This document shows positions 9,689-17,337 of a DNA stretch of 44,430 nt, piece after piece. The notes under the pieces are model-generated. The model saw nothing but the letters and a program-made list of their open reading frames with translations, was not told the origin of the DNA and did not search any database. The stretch's first letter is position 1, and each line of letters opens with the position of its first letter. Made by a program: the position numbers and the translations under genes. The stretch comes from Salinivirgaceae bacterium (GTDB lineage Bacteria; Bacteroidota; Bacteroidia; Bacteroidales; SZUA-534): NCBI GenBank assembly GCA_016342715.1, contig JAEINW010000019.1:1-44430 (forward strand), given 5' to 3'.

Positions 9689-10603
9689 ATGAAACAGCTT
9701 TTAAAAGACTATTTTACTTTTTCAAGGAAAGAATTGAGTGGAATAATAGTATTAATTATTCTAATCATATTATTTGCCGTATTACCCAAAATAGTATCTC
9801 ATTATAAAGAGGAATCGATACTTGATGTTTCCAGTTTTGAGAAAGAAATTTCGGAATTTGAATATAAAATTGCTAAAAAGGAGCAAGCAAAAACTCAGAA
9901 GCAGTTGTTTTTATTCGATCCGAATACGGTTTCTAAATCAAATCTTTTAAAGTTAGGTTTTTCTAACAAGCAAGCTGAAACCTTATTAAAATATAGAAAA
10001 GCAGGAGGGGAATTTGAAAATGAATCTGATTTGAAAAAAGTATACGGGGTATCAAATGATATGTATAAAGAATTAGCACCATATATTAGAATAACATCAG
10101 TTAAAGAAAAAACAGCGCATCTTTCTCACAATAAAAAGGATTCAATTTGCCAATATTCCAGATACGATACCATTGATAATAATTTTGTGATTGAATTAAA
10201 TTCTGCCGATACCTTAGATTTAGTTAAACTACCTGGCATTGGAGCCACATTTTCACGAAGAATTGTTAGTTACAGAGAATTTCTTGGCGGCTATTATAGC
10301 ATAAATCAACTGCTTGAGGTATATGGTATTTCTGAAAATACGCTCATTGAAATTAAAAATAATATTACTATTGATACCTTACAAATCATTCAAATTGATA
10401 TCAATAATGCCGATTTTAAGACGCTTAATAAGCATCCGTATATAAATTACAAACAGACAAAGGGAATATTTAAATATCTAAATTTAATGGTTGAGTTTAA
10501 AAGAAAGGATGATATTTTAAATAATAACTTAATGGATTCTTCTTCATACGAAAAAATTAAACCCTACCTGTTAATTCAGCCTAAAATTAAGGAAGCAATT
10601 TAA
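9689..10603 (+). CDS. Membrane-anchored helix-hairpin-helix protein (ComEA-like, three HhH regions)
   Basis: A 304-residue protein with an N-terminal transmembrane anchor (about 17-35) and an acidic/basic linker, then three regions resembling the ComEA HhH fold. The regions are at about 70-130 (FDPNTVSKSNLLKLGF), 160-222 (ELNSADTLDLVKLPGIG, the best match) and 227-290 (DINNADFKTL, degenerate). HhH modules bind DNA backbone without sequence specificity. In ComEA they take up DNA, but no competence genes are nearby, so a role in uptake is not shown. The TAA stop sits at the left edge of the element at 10604-10768. Confidence 0.8.
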   Translation: MKQLLKDYFTFSRKELSGIIVLIILIILFAVLPKIVSHYKEESILDVSSFEKEISEFEYKIAKKEQAKTQKQLFLFDPNTVSKSNLLKLGFSNKQAETLLKYRKAGGEFENESDLKKVYGVSNDMYKELAPYIRITSVKEKTAHLSHNKKDSICQYSRYDTIDNNFVIELNSADTLDLVKLPGIGATFSRRIVSYREFLGGYYSINQLLEVYGISENTLIEIKNNITIDTLQIIQIDINNADFKTLNKHPYINYKQTKGIFKYLNLMVEFKRKDDILNNNLMDSSSYEKIKPYLLIQPKIKEAI

Positions 10604-10768
10604 ACCTAAGTTGAGCGATTTGAATAAAATGAAAGGCGCTATACTTAGAGTTAACCCCGACCTAGAAATTGTTGGTTTTCACAATTTGAGTGAAATGAAA
10701 AATTTGAAAACCTTACAATAACTCAGTCGATTGAGCAGAATAGCGATAGCTAATAGCTCAATTTGGGT
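10604..10768. mobile_element. Small non-autonomous element with terminal inverted repeats
   Basis: The left end ACCTAAGTTGAGCGATT and the reverse complement of the right end ACCCAAATTGAGCTATT agree at 14 of 17 positions. A short direct repeat flanks it: TTAAA at 10600-10604 and at 10768-10772 if the element starts with CC, or TAA if it starts with ACC. It sits exactly between two convergent genes. The right end supplies the TGA stop and about the last three residues of the MATE gene. A 30-codon ORF starts at 10629; it matches nothing I recognise. The same end sequence interrupts the aspartate kinase gene at 44358, so this is probably a MITE or internally deleted relative of that insertion sequence. 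Confidence 0.6.
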
Positions 10769-12125
10769 TAAAGTTAATTTTTTTATTTAAAGTTTTTATT
10801 TCATTCCTTAGGAATACAAATACGATTGCTGCTGAAATAGTGTCTGCAATAGGTGCTGATAACCAAACCCCATCAAGTCCCCAAAATCTTGGGAAAATTA
10901 ATATAGCAGGAATCAGCAGAAAAACTTGCCTGAGAAGGGTTAAAATAGCTGATATTTTAGCTTTTCCAATAGATTGAAAATAATTTCCTACAATAATTTG
11001 AAATCCTACAATTGGGAATGCTGCGAATATTAAGCGTAATCCTTGCTTTCCAATATTCAGTAATTCTTGGTTATCGTTATTGAATATTTTTATAATGGGT
11101 GCAGGAAATAACTCAACCAATATCCAAGCAAAAATTGAAATTAGGCTTGCCGCTTTTATTCCAATTAAAAGGGTTTCTTTCACTCGCTTATAATGTTCAG
11201 CACCGTAATTAAACCCAATAATAGGTTGTGCAGCCATATTAATAGCAATCATTGTCATTACAACGAACATTGCCACACTATTTATAATTCCCATAGCGCC
11301 GATGGCTAAATCGCCCCCAAATTTCACTAATTGGGTATTAAAAGTACCTTGCACAAAACTGGAGGCAAATTGCATGGCAAATGGTGCAAATCCTATGGTG
11401 ACAATGTAAATTACAATTTCAGGAACTATTTTTAGATTTTCTTTTTTAAGTTTCAATACCGATCGCTGACTTCTAAAATGCCATATAACCCATATGCATA
11501 AAATAAACATTGAAATTATAGTAGCATAAGCCGCTCCAGCAACGCCCATATCAAACACAAAAATGAATATTGGATCCAGAATTATATTTGTTCCTGCACT
11601 TATAAGCATGGAGTACATGGCAATTTTTACGTTGCCCTCTGAGCGTATTAAGTTATTTAACGAAAAACCCGTCATATTTAGGATAGTTCCCAGTAAAATA
11701 ATGTTTAAATATTCGTTGGCATACCCCATAGTTAAATCGCTGGCACCAAATAATCGAAGCATTGGCCCTTTAATTAAAAACCCTAAACCCGTAACAAAAA
11801 GCGATACAATTATTATTAATGCAAAAGCATTTCCTAAAACTAGTTCGGCACGCTTAAAATCTTTTCTACCCATATTAATTGATATGCGAACTCCAGCTCC
11901 CATACCTATCATCATTCCAAAGGCCATCATAATTAACATTACTGGAAAAACAGCACTTAAACCAGATAAAGCATAAGCACCCACACCTTGTCCGATAAAA
12001 ATACGATCGACAATATTGTATAATGAATTGATAATTACGCCAGTAAATGCAGGAAGAAAAAATTTCCAAAGTAGTTTTGGTATACTTTTAAATTCTAAAT
12101 CTGCTATGTTACTATTGATAGACAT
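10758..12125 (-). CDS. MATE-family multidrug/Na+ efflux protein
   Basis: A 455-residue inner-membrane antiporter with about twelve helices in two homologous MatE halves. The N-terminal half contains FFLPAFTGVIINSLYNIVDR and GIGMGAGVRISINMGR-like stretches, as expected for the family. It exports cationic drugs or metabolites in exchange for Na+ or H+; the substrate is not predictable. The start ATG at 12125 lies about 40 bases after a minus-strand TATCTTTG. The last residues and stop are encoded inside the inverted repeat of the neighbouring small element, so the natural C-terminus has probably been slightly altered. Confidence 0.9.
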   Translation of the reverse strand: MSINSNIADLEFKSIPKLLWKFFLPAFTGVIINSLYNIVDRIFIGQGVGAYALSGLSAVFPVMLIMMAFGMMIGMGAGVRISINMGRKDFKRAELVLGNAFALIIIVSLFVTGLGFLIKGPMLRLFGASDLTMGYANEYLNIILLGTILNMTGFSLNNLIRSEGNVKIAMYSMLISAGTNIILDPIFIFVFDMGVAGAAYATIISMFILCIWVIWHFRSQRSVLKLKKENLKIVPEIVIYIVTIGFAPFAMQFASSFVQGTFNTQLVKFGGDLAIGAMGIINSVAMFVVMTMIAINMAAQPIIGFNYGAEHYKRVKETLLIGIKAASLISIFAWILVELFPAPIIKIFNNDNQELLNIGKQGLRLIFAAFPIVGFQIIVGNYFQSIGKAKISAILTLLRQVFLLIPAILIFPRFWGLDGVWLSAPIADTISAAIVFVFLRNEIKTLNKKINFNPN

Positions 12126-12152
12126 ATATTGATTTTTTTTTGAAAAACAGCT

Positions 12153-12174
12153 TAAATTTGACGTGTCAAAGATA
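12153..12174. promoter_or_regulatory. Divergent -7 boxes between the MATE gene and a small membrane ORF
   Basis: TAAATTTG at 12153-12160 (+) and TATCTTTG at 12167-12174 (-) both match TAnnTTTG. They face the small ORF at 12202 and the MATE gene respectively. The -33 boxes are weak for both. Confidence 0.4.
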
Positions 12175-12201
12175 TTATTTGTTCTATTAAAACTTTAAAA
12201 A

Positions 12202-12416
12202 ATGGCTTTATATCAAAAAATATTGATTTATGCCTCCATATTGGCTTTATTGGAATACCAGTTTTTGTACTGTATTATACCAATTTATTATGGAAAAATA
12301 ATGCCGAAAGTTACTTAGGTTTTATAGCAATAATAGCGTTATTGGTTTCGACCCTTATATACCGTGGTGCGGAGCTCTTGGAGGAAAAATTAACAAAAAG
12401 ACAAAAGAATAAATAG
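12202..12416 (+). pseudogene. Small two-helix membrane protein, apparently frameshifted
   Basis: The frame ending at the TAG at 12414-12416 reads as a coherent small membrane protein. It has a helix HIGFIGIPVFVLYYTNLLW, a second helix YLGFIAIIALLVSTLIY and a charged tail (ELLEEKLTKRQKNK). That frame has no ATG, GTG or TTG start before its upstream stop at 12159. The ATG at 12202 is in another frame and soon leaves the protein-like sequence. Adding one A to the A6 run at 12215-12220 would join the two and give a protein of about 71 residues beginning MALYQKNIDL. A one-base deletion, a sequencing error or slippage are all possible. A plus-strand -7 box lies at 12153-12160. Confidence 0.5.
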
Positions 12417-12543
12417 GGTTATTTGAACATCAAATGTGATTGTAAAATATTTAAAAATCTTTTGCAAAACTCTTTGTTTTGAGGGCATAAATAACTACCT
12501 TGGTAAGCACACTAAAAATAAATTAATTTTTTTTCAATAAAAA

Positions 12544-12574
12544 TTTGTTAATATATGTCAATGTTCTAAATTTG
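12544..12574 (+). promoter_or_regulatory. rpsU operon promoter (textbook Bacteroidota)
   Basis: TTTG at 12544-12547, a spacer of exactly 19 bases, then TAAATTTG at 12567-12574. This matches the consensus TTTG-N19-TAnnTTTG perfectly and lies 36 bases before the rpsU ATG. Confidence 0.8.
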
Positions 12575-12610
12575 CAGCCTCATTTATTTGGATGTTAAAA
12601 AATAAACAAT

Positions 12611-12808
12611 ATGATAGTTATACCAGTAAAAGAAGGCGAAAATATTGATAGAGCTTTAAAGAAGTTTAAGAGGAAGTTTGAAAAAACTGGCGTTATAAAA
12701 GAGTTAAGAGCCAGACAGGTTTATAGAAAACCTTCAGTAACGAATCGCGAACAAAGAATTAAAGCTGCTTATATTCAACAGCTGCAAAACGAAGAGCAAG
12801 CACAATAG
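12611..12808 (+). CDS. rpsU: 30S ribosomal protein bS21
   Basis: A 65-residue, strongly basic protein with the bS21 pattern: VKEGENIDRALKKFKRKFEKTG, then ELRARQVYRKPS. It binds the 30S platform next to the 3' end of 16S rRNA. In Flavobacterium bS21 with bS18 and bS6 sequesters the anti-Shine-Dalgarno tail. The leader upstream of this ATG has no purine-rich SD sequence, which is notable because rpsU in many relatives has an unusually strong one. First gene of rpsU-xerC-hpf, driven by the promoter at 12544. Confidence 0.94.
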   Translation: MIVIPVKEGENIDRALKKFKRKFEKTGVIKELRARQVYRKPSVTNREQRIKAAYIQQLQNEEQAQ

Positions 12809-12861
12809 TAATTGTACTTGCTTGGGATTGGTTTCCCTATTGAGATATAGCATTATAGCCT

Positions 12862-13740
12862 ATGTATATAGATGCTTTTGTCCGATATATAACCAATGAG
12901 AAAAGGTACTCAAAGCATACCATTCGCTCCTATAAAAGTGATTTAGAGCAGTTTGTAGAGTTTGTATATGCCGAAGATATTCAATTTAATCCGCTTACGA
13001 TTGATCATCACATCATACGTAAGTGGATTATTCATTTAATGGAATCGGGCACTTCGGCTCGCTCGGTAAATCGAAAAATCACCACCTTAAAATCATTCTT
13101 CCGATTCCTCCTTAGAGAAGGGCATATTGATTGTTTACCAACCGATAAAGTAGTTTTGCCAAAAATGAGCAAAAATTTACCTTATTTTTTAAGTAAGAAA
13201 TCAATGGATCAATTATTCGATCAGATTTCATTTACAAATGACTTTGAAGGAGTTCGTGATAGAAGCATTTTGCTTTTATTTTATTGCACAGGAATGCGTC
13301 AAAGTGAATTAACAAATTTAAAAATAGGAGATATTGATTTAAATGCTGGTTCACTTAAAGTATTAGGAAAAAGAAATAAAGAAAGATTAATTCCGTTTGG
13401 AATAGAACTAAAAGAGCAAATAATTACATATATTAATATACGAGAAACTTTAAATTGTGATCACAATTGGTTAATTGTTACAAATGAAGGTAACCCAATT
13501 TATGACAGATTGGTTTACACTATAGTTAATAAACATTTAAGCTTGATTACAACTTTAGAGAAGAAAAGTCCGCATATATTGCGTCATACTTTTGCTACTC
13601 AAATGTTAAATAATGGAGCCGATATAAATGCAATTAAAGAACTTTTGGGTCATGCGAATTTGTCAGCAACTCAGATATACACGCATACCACGTTTGAAAA
13701 ATTGAAAAGCATATATAAACAAGCTCATCCAAGGGCTTAA
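12862..13740 (+). CDS. xerC: Tyrosine recombinase, XerC/XerD family
   Basis: A 292-residue site-specific recombinase of the size of the chromosome-dimer-resolving Xer proteins. It has an N-terminal SAM-like core-binding domain (about 1-90) and a C-terminal catalytic domain with all expected residues: Arg146 (GMRQSEL), Lys170, His238 and Arg241 (HILRH), His264 (LLGH) and nucleophile Tyr273 (QIYTHT). Its place between rpsU and hpf in a housekeeping operon argues for a chromosomal Xer role rather than an integrase of a mobile element. Whether it is XerC or XerD cannot be settled here. Confidence 0.87.
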   Translation: MYIDAFVRYITNEKRYSKHTIRSYKSDLEQFVEFVYAEDIQFNPLTIDHHIIRKWIIHLMESGTSARSVNRKITTLKSFFRFLLREGHIDCLPTDKVVLPKMSKNLPYFLSKKSMDQLFDQISFTNDFEGVRDRSILLLFYCTGMRQSELTNLKIGDIDLNAGSLKVLGKRNKERLIPFGIELKEQIITYINIRETLNCDHNWLIVTNEGNPIYDRLVYTIVNKHLSLITTLEKKSPHILRHTFATQMLNNGADINAIKELLGHANLSATQIYTHTTFEKLKSIYKQAHPRA

Positions 13741-13749
13741 TAAAAAAAC

Positions 13750-13761
13750 AGGAGGTAAATT
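13750..13761 (+). promoter_or_regulatory. Canonical Shine-Dalgarno AGGAGGT before hpf
   Basis: AGGAGGT at 13750-13756 ends five bases before the hpf ATG at 13762, with near-ideal complementarity to the 16S tail CACCTCCT. It is the only strong SD seen among the genes of this window. The other starts are preceded by A/T-rich sequence, as usual for the phylum. Confidence 0.85.
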
Positions 13762-14061
13762 ATGGATATAAAAATTCAATCATTGAGATTTGATGCAGAT
13801 GGAAAGTTATTAGACTTTGTTGAAAACAAAGTAAGTAAACTTGATCAGTTTCATGATAATATTATTGGAGCCGAAGTTACTTTGCGTTTGGATAAATCTG
13901 AAAGTTCTGAAAATAAAGTGGCAGATATTAAAGTGTTAATTCCTGGAAGTGATTTATTTTCAAAAAAACAAGCTAAAACTTTTGAGGAGGCAACCGATTT
14001 AGCCACTGAAGCTTTAAGAAAGCAGTTGAAAAGGACAAAAGAAAAGCTTAAAAATAAATAG
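13762..14061 (+). CDS. hpf: Ribosome hibernation promoting factor (short HPF/RaiA type)
   Basis: A 99-residue protein of the HPF/RaiA (S30AE) family, which binds the decoding region of idle ribosomes. The family pattern is clear: an N-terminal strand MDIKIQSLRFDADGKL, a helix with LDQFHDNI, central strands and a basic C-terminal helix (EALRKQLKRTKEKLKNK). The long-HPF dimerisation tail is absent, so it is the short form. Third gene of the rpsU operon, 21 bases after xerC, with its own strong SD. An intrinsic terminator follows at 14084. Confidence 0.93.
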   Translation: MDIKIQSLRFDADGKLLDFVENKVSKLDQFHDNIIGAEVTLRLDKSESSENKVADIKVLIPGSDLFSKKQAKTFEEATDLATEALRKQLKRTKEKLKNK

Positions 14062-14083
14062 AACGATTATAGTAATACTCAGC

Positions 14084-14117
14084 AAGATGACCTTAGTTAA
14101 ATTAGGGTCATCTTTTT
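14084..14117 (+). terminator. Intrinsic terminator after hpf
   Basis: AAGATGACCTTA pairs with TAGGGTCATCTT (12 bp, one G-T) over a 7-base loop, followed by TTTTT. Confidence 0.85.
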
Positions 14118-14222
14118 ATTTAATTTTGAACACTGACACATATTATAATACATGGAATTTATATATTTTTCGATGCCCAAAATAGCTGATAAAAAAAACA
14201 ATAAAAAAAAGAGTTGGAATGT

Positions 14223-14253
14223 TGTGTTTTAAAAAAATATTTTCATACATTTG
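14223..14253 (+). promoter_or_regulatory. Promoter of the tRNA-tuf block
   Basis: TACATTTG at 14246-14253 is an exact -7 box. TGTG at 14223-14226 lies 19 bases upstream as a weak -33 box. Transcription would begin a few tens of bases before the first tRNA. Confidence 0.6.
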
Positions 14254-14297
14254 CCAACCGTTTTGAGAAGTAAAATTATCTTCTCTTAATATGTATT

Positions 14298-14374
14298 GCC
14301 GGTGTAGCTCAGTTGGTCAGAGCAGCTGATTTGTAATCAGCAGGTCGACGGTTCGAATCCGCCTACCGGCTCCA
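14298..14374 (+). tRNA. tRNA-Thr (anticodon TGT)
   Basis: The acceptor stem GCCGGTG / TACCGGC closes with one G-T pair. The anticodon stem GCTGA / TCAGC holds the loop TTTGTAA with anticodon TGT, reading ACA. The 3' CCA is encoded (TCCA at 14371-14374), unlike the other tRNAs here. Confidence 0.96.
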
Positions 14375-14406
14375 ATAAGTTCTTACTGTATTGAATTAAT
14401 ATTTTT

Positions 14407-14489
14407 GGGGAGATACCAAAGTGGCCAACTGGGACAGACTGTAACTCTGTTGTCTTACGACTTCGAAGGTTCGAATCCTTCTCTCCCCA
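14407..14489 (+). tRNA. tRNA-Tyr (anticodon GTA)
   Basis: Acceptor stem GGGGAGA / TCTCCCC. The anticodon stem ACAGA / TCTGT holds the loop CTGTAAC. The long variable arm makes it 83 bases (class II), as expected for tyrosine. CCA is not encoded. Confidence 0.96.
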
Positions 14490-14581
14490 CAAAGCTGTAG
14501 AAATGCAATTTTTAATAATTATTAAATAGAATCTGAGTAATCGGGTTTGTAATCTATAGTTGATTGTGTAATAAAATATAA

Positions 14582-14654
14582 GCGGGAGTAGCTCAGTTGA
14601 TAGAGCATCAGCCTTCCAAGCTGAGGGCCGCGGGTTTGAATCCCGTCTCCCGCT
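14582..14654 (+). tRNA. tRNA-Gly (anticodon TCC)
   Basis: Perfect acceptor stem GCGGGAG / CTCCCGC. The anticodon stem TCAGC / GCTGA holds the loop CTTCCAA, reading GGA. 73 bases, no encoded CCA. Confidence 0.96.
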
Positions 14655-14664
14655 CAATTTTATT

Positions 14665-14736
14665 GCCGATGTAGCTCAGGGGTAGAGCGCTTCCTTGGTA
14701 AGGAAGAGGTCACGAGTTCAATTCTCGTCATTGGCT
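14665..14736 (+). tRNA. tRNA-Thr (anticodon GGT)
   Basis: Acceptor stem GCCGATG / CATTGGC with one G-T pair. The anticodon stem CTTCC / GGAAG holds the loop TTGGTAA, reading ACC/ACT. 72 bases, no encoded CCA. It ends 61 bases before tuf. Confidence 0.95.
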
Positions 14737-14753
14737 CTAAGACTGGGAAATAA

Positions 14754-14781
14754 TTTTGTTGAAATAACTTTTGTTGAAATA
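14754..14781 (+). repeat. Tandem 13-base direct repeat in the tuf leader
   Basis: TTTTGTTGAAATA occurs at 14754-14766 and again at 14769-14781, a period of 15 bases, just before the tuf start. Role unknown. Confidence 0.6.
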
Positions 14782-14797
14782 GTAATAATTGGTAATT

Positions 14798-15985
14798 ATG
14801 GCTAAAGAAACTTTTAAGAGGGATAAACCTCATGTTAATATTGGTACCATTGGTCACGTTGACCATGGTAAAACTACTTTGACCGCTGCTATAACTAAAG
14901 TTTTAGCAGAAAAAGGTCTTTCAGAGATACGTAGTTTCGATTCAATCGATAACGCTCCTGAAGAAAAAGAGCGTGGTATTACAATTAATACCGCTCACGT
15001 AGAGTATTCAACTGCAAACCGTCACTACGCACACGTAGACTGTCCGGGTCACGCTGACTATGTTAAAAACATGGTAACAGGTGCTGCTCAAATGGATGGA
15101 GCTATTCTTGTATGTGCTGCTACTGATGGTCCTATGCCACAAACTCGTGAGCATATCCTATTAGCTCGTCAGGTAAATGTGCCTAAAATCGTTGTTTTCT
15201 TAAACAAGGTTGACATGGTAGATGATGAAGAGTTATTAGAACTAGTTGAAATGGAAGTAAGAGAATTGTTAGACTTTTATGAGTTTGATGGTGAAAATGC
15301 TCCTGTAATTAGTGGTTCAGCTCTTGGCGCACTTAACGGTGAAGAGAAATGGGTTGAGAAAGTAATGGAGCTTATGGATGCAGTAGATACCTGGATTCCA
15401 CTTCCAAAGAGAGATGTTGATAAACCATTTATTATGCCTGTTGAAGATGTATTCTCAATTACAGGACGTGGTACAGTTGCAACTGGTAGAATTGAAGCTG
15501 GTATAATCAAAACCGGTGAAGCAATGGAGCTAATTGGTCTTGGTGCTCAAGCAATGAAAACAGTATGTACTGGTGTTGAGATGTTCCGTAAGATTCTAGA
15601 CGAAGGTCGTGCTGGTGATAATGTAGGTATATTATTACGTGGAATTGATAAAGATAAAGTTAAACGTGGTATGGTAATTACAAAACCAGGAACCGTTAAA
15701 CCTCATACTAAAGTTAAAGCTGAAATTTACGTATTGAAGAAAGAAGAAGGTGGACGTCATACTCCATTCCATGACAATTATCGTCCTCAATTCTATATCC
15801 GCACATTGGATGTAACAGGTGAAATTAAATTACCTGAAGGAACTGAAATGGTAATGCCTGGTGATAACGTAACCATTCAGATTAACTTAATTACTCCAGT
15901 TGCTTGTACTGTTGGTCTTCGTTTTGCTATCCGTGAAGGTGGTAGAACAGTAGGAGCTGGACAGATTACTGAAATTATTGAGTAA
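14798..15985 (+). CDS. tuf: Translation elongation factor EF-Tu
   Basis: A 395-residue GTPase that carries aminoacyl-tRNA to the ribosome. The G1 loop GHVDHGKT is at residues 19-26; DCPGHADY (G3) and NKVD (G4) follow, then the two beta-barrel domains. The ATG at 14798 gives the universal start MAKETF; an in-frame TTG at 14789 is rejected. It sits between four tRNA genes and tRNA-Trp-secE, the arrangement found widely in bacteria. No SD is visible. Confidence 0.99.
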   Translation: MAKETFKRDKPHVNIGTIGHVDHGKTTLTAAITKVLAEKGLSEIRSFDSIDNAPEEKERGITINTAHVEYSTANRHYAHVDCPGHADYVKNMVTGAAQMDGAILVCAATDGPMPQTREHILLARQVNVPKIVVFLNKVDMVDDEELLELVEMEVRELLDFYEFDGENAPVISGSALGALNGEEKWVEKVMELMDAVDTWIPLPKRDVDKPFIMPVEDVFSITGRGTVATGRIEAGIIKTGEAMELIGLGAQAMKTVCTGVEMFRKILDEGRAGDNVGILLRGIDKDKVKRGMVITKPGTVKPHTKVKAEIYVLKKEEGGRHTPFHDNYRPQFYIRTLDVTGEIKLPEGTEMVMPGDNVTIQINLITPVACTVGLRFAIREGGRTVGAGQITEIIE

Positions 15986-15994
15986 AATAAAATA

Positions 15995-16026
15995 TTAAGA
16001 GAATTCAAATCTTTGAATTCTCTTAA
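15995..16026 (+). other. 15-bp perfect hairpin between tuf and tRNA-Trp
   Basis: TTAAGAGAATTCAAA pairs perfectly with the reverse-complementary 16012-16026 over a two-base loop. No T-run follows, and tRNA-Trp begins four bases later. It could be a processing site or a weak terminator separating tuf from the downstream genes. Confidence 0.7.
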
Positions 16027-16030
16027 ATTT

Positions 16031-16103
16031 ACGGGTGTAGCTCAGTTGGTAGAGCACTGGTCTCCAAAACCAGGTGTCGGGCGTTCGAGTCGCTCCTCCC
16101 GTG
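16031..16103 (+). tRNA. tRNA-Trp (anticodon CCA)
   Basis: The anticodon stem CTGGT / ACCAG holds the loop CTCCAAA. The T arm GGGCG-TTCGAGT-CGCTC is intact, and the acceptor stem is ACGGGTG / CTCCCGT with one T-T mismatch at the sixth pair. CCA is not encoded. It lies directly before secE, the usual place. Confidence 0.94.
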
Positions 16104-16118
16104 CTAATATTTTTAACG

Positions 16119-16313
16119 ATGCGTAAAATAAGTAATTACTTAAAAGAAGTTTATAACGAATTAGTTCATAAGGTAACATGGCCATCATGGCCAGAGTTGC
16201 AGAACAGTATGGTTGTTGTAATGGTTGCTTCCTTAATTATAGCCCTCATTATTTATGGGATGGATGTTTCATTTACGAAAATAATGGAGCAGATATATAA
16301 ATTGTTTTATTAA
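16119..16313 (+). CDS. secE: Preprotein translocase subunit SecE
   Basis: A 64-residue single-helix SecE, the clamp subunit of the SecYEG channel. The amphipathic segment KEVYNELVHKVTWPSWPEL is the conserved SecE signature, followed by one transmembrane helix (about 30-50). The ATG at 16119 is used; a longer frame from 16074 would start inside tRNA-Trp. nusG follows 15 bases later. Confidence 0.95.
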   Translation: MRKISNYLKEVYNELVHKVTWPSWPELQNSMVVVMVASLIIALIIYGMDVSFTKIMEQIYKLFY

Positions 16314-16328
16314 TCTTCCTTAATAGAG

Positions 16329-16862
16329 ATGGAAAAAAAGTGGTATGTAGTGCGCGCTGTAAGCGGTAAGGAAAAAAAAGTTAAAGAACAAATTGAAAGC
16401 GAAATTGCTCATCTGAAATTGGAGGAATATGTTTCCCAAGTCTTAATTCCTACAGAGAAAATCTACCAGATCAGAAACGGTAAAAAAATTAGCAAAGAGA
16501 GAAGTTTTTTTCCTGGTTACGTTCTTATCGAGGCTGCACTTGTCGGTGAAATACCGCACATAATAAAAAATATTCCAAATGTACTAAGCTTCCTTGGTAC
16601 GGCAGGAGTTGCCACTCCATTAAGGATGTCAGAAGTAAACCGTATATTAGGTAAAGTTGATGAACTTGCTGAAAGTGAAGAAGAAATCAATGTACCTTAT
16701 ATAGTGGGTGAAACTGTCAAGGTTATTGACGGACCTTTTAATAGTTTCAGCGGGATTATTGAAGAGGTTAATGAGGAGAAAAAGAAGCTGAAAGTTTCTG
16801 TTAAAATTTTCGGTAGAAAGACTCCCGTTGAACTAAGTTTTATGCAGGTTGTAAAAGAATAA
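16329..16862 (+). CDS. nusG: Transcription termination/antitermination factor NusG
   Basis: A 177-residue NusG with the N-terminal NGN domain ([20 protein letters not shown], then FFPGYVLIE near residue 60) that binds the RNA polymerase clamp. A C-terminal KOW domain (about 124-175, [12 protein letters not shown]) binds S10 or Rho. It is encoded between secE and rplK, as in most bacteria. Confidence 0.97.
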   Translation: MEKKWYVVRAVSGKEKKVKEQIESEIAHLKLEEYVSQVLIPTEKIYQIRNGKKISKERSFFPGYVLIEAALVGEIPHIIKNIPNVLSFLGTAGVATPLRMSEVNRILGKVDELAESEEEINVPYIVGETVKVIDGPFNSFSGIIEEVNEEKKKLKVSVKIFGRKTPVELSFMQVVKE

Positions 16863-16872
16863 ATTATTTATT

Positions 16873-17316
16873 ATGGCAAAAGTAGTTGATGGATTAATCA
16901 AATTGCAGATTAAAGGAGGGGCTGCCAATCCTTCTCCGCCTGTTGGTCCAGCTCTTGGTTCGAAGGGTGTGAACATAATGGAGTTCTGCAAGCAATTTAA
17001 TGCTAGAACTCAAAATAGTGCTGGTAAAGTATTACCTGTTATTATTACAGTTTATGGTGATAAATCATTTGATTTTATCATTAAAAAACCACCTGTTGCA
17101 GTACAGATTTTAGAAGCAGTTAAATTAAAGAGTGGTTCAGCTGAACCAAATCGTAAAAAAGTTGCTTCTGTTACTTGGGACCAAATTAAAGAAATTGCAG
17201 AAGAAAAAATGCCCGATTTAAATGCATTTACAATGTCTTCAGCAATGAAAATGGTTGCAGGAACTGCAAGAAGTATGGGTGTAACTGTATCAGGTGAATT
17301 TCCTGGCAAAAATTAA
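16873..17316 (+). CDS. rplK: 50S ribosomal protein uL11
   Basis: A 147-residue L11 with the N-terminal signature [21 protein letters not shown]-like stretch (here [19 protein letters not shown]) and a C-terminal rRNA-binding domain ending MGVTVSGE. It forms the GTPase-associated centre with L10/L12. 10 bases after nusG. Confidence 0.98.
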   Translation: MAKVVDGLIKLQIKGGAANPSPPVGPALGSKGVNIMEFCKQFNARTQNSAGKVLPVIITVYGDKSFDFIIKKPPVAVQILEAVKLKSGSAEPNRKKVASVTWDQIKEIAEEKMPDLNAFTMSSAMKMVAGTARSMGVTVSGEFPGKN

Positions 17317-17337
17317 TTATTAATACCTCGAGTTTAA

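Noticed and set aside
12862-13740. Integrase of a genomic island
   Set aside because: The tyrosine recombinase has Xer length and sits in the rpsU-hpf housekeeping operon; tRNA genes nearby are intact, with no duplicated ends or cargo genes.
14789-14797. Upstream TTG start for tuf
   Set aside because: EF-Tu begins MAKETF at the ATG at 14798; the extra three residues are not conserved in the family.
14337-14866. Two antisense ORFs across the tRNA cluster (proteins containing GRRDSNPRPSAWKADALSTELL and TRIELVTSSLPRKRSTPELHRQ)
   Set aside because: They are reverse translations of tRNA genes, a well-known artefact of gene callers.
16074-16118. Longer secE frame
   Set aside because: It would start inside tRNA-Trp; SecE homology begins at the ATG at 16119.
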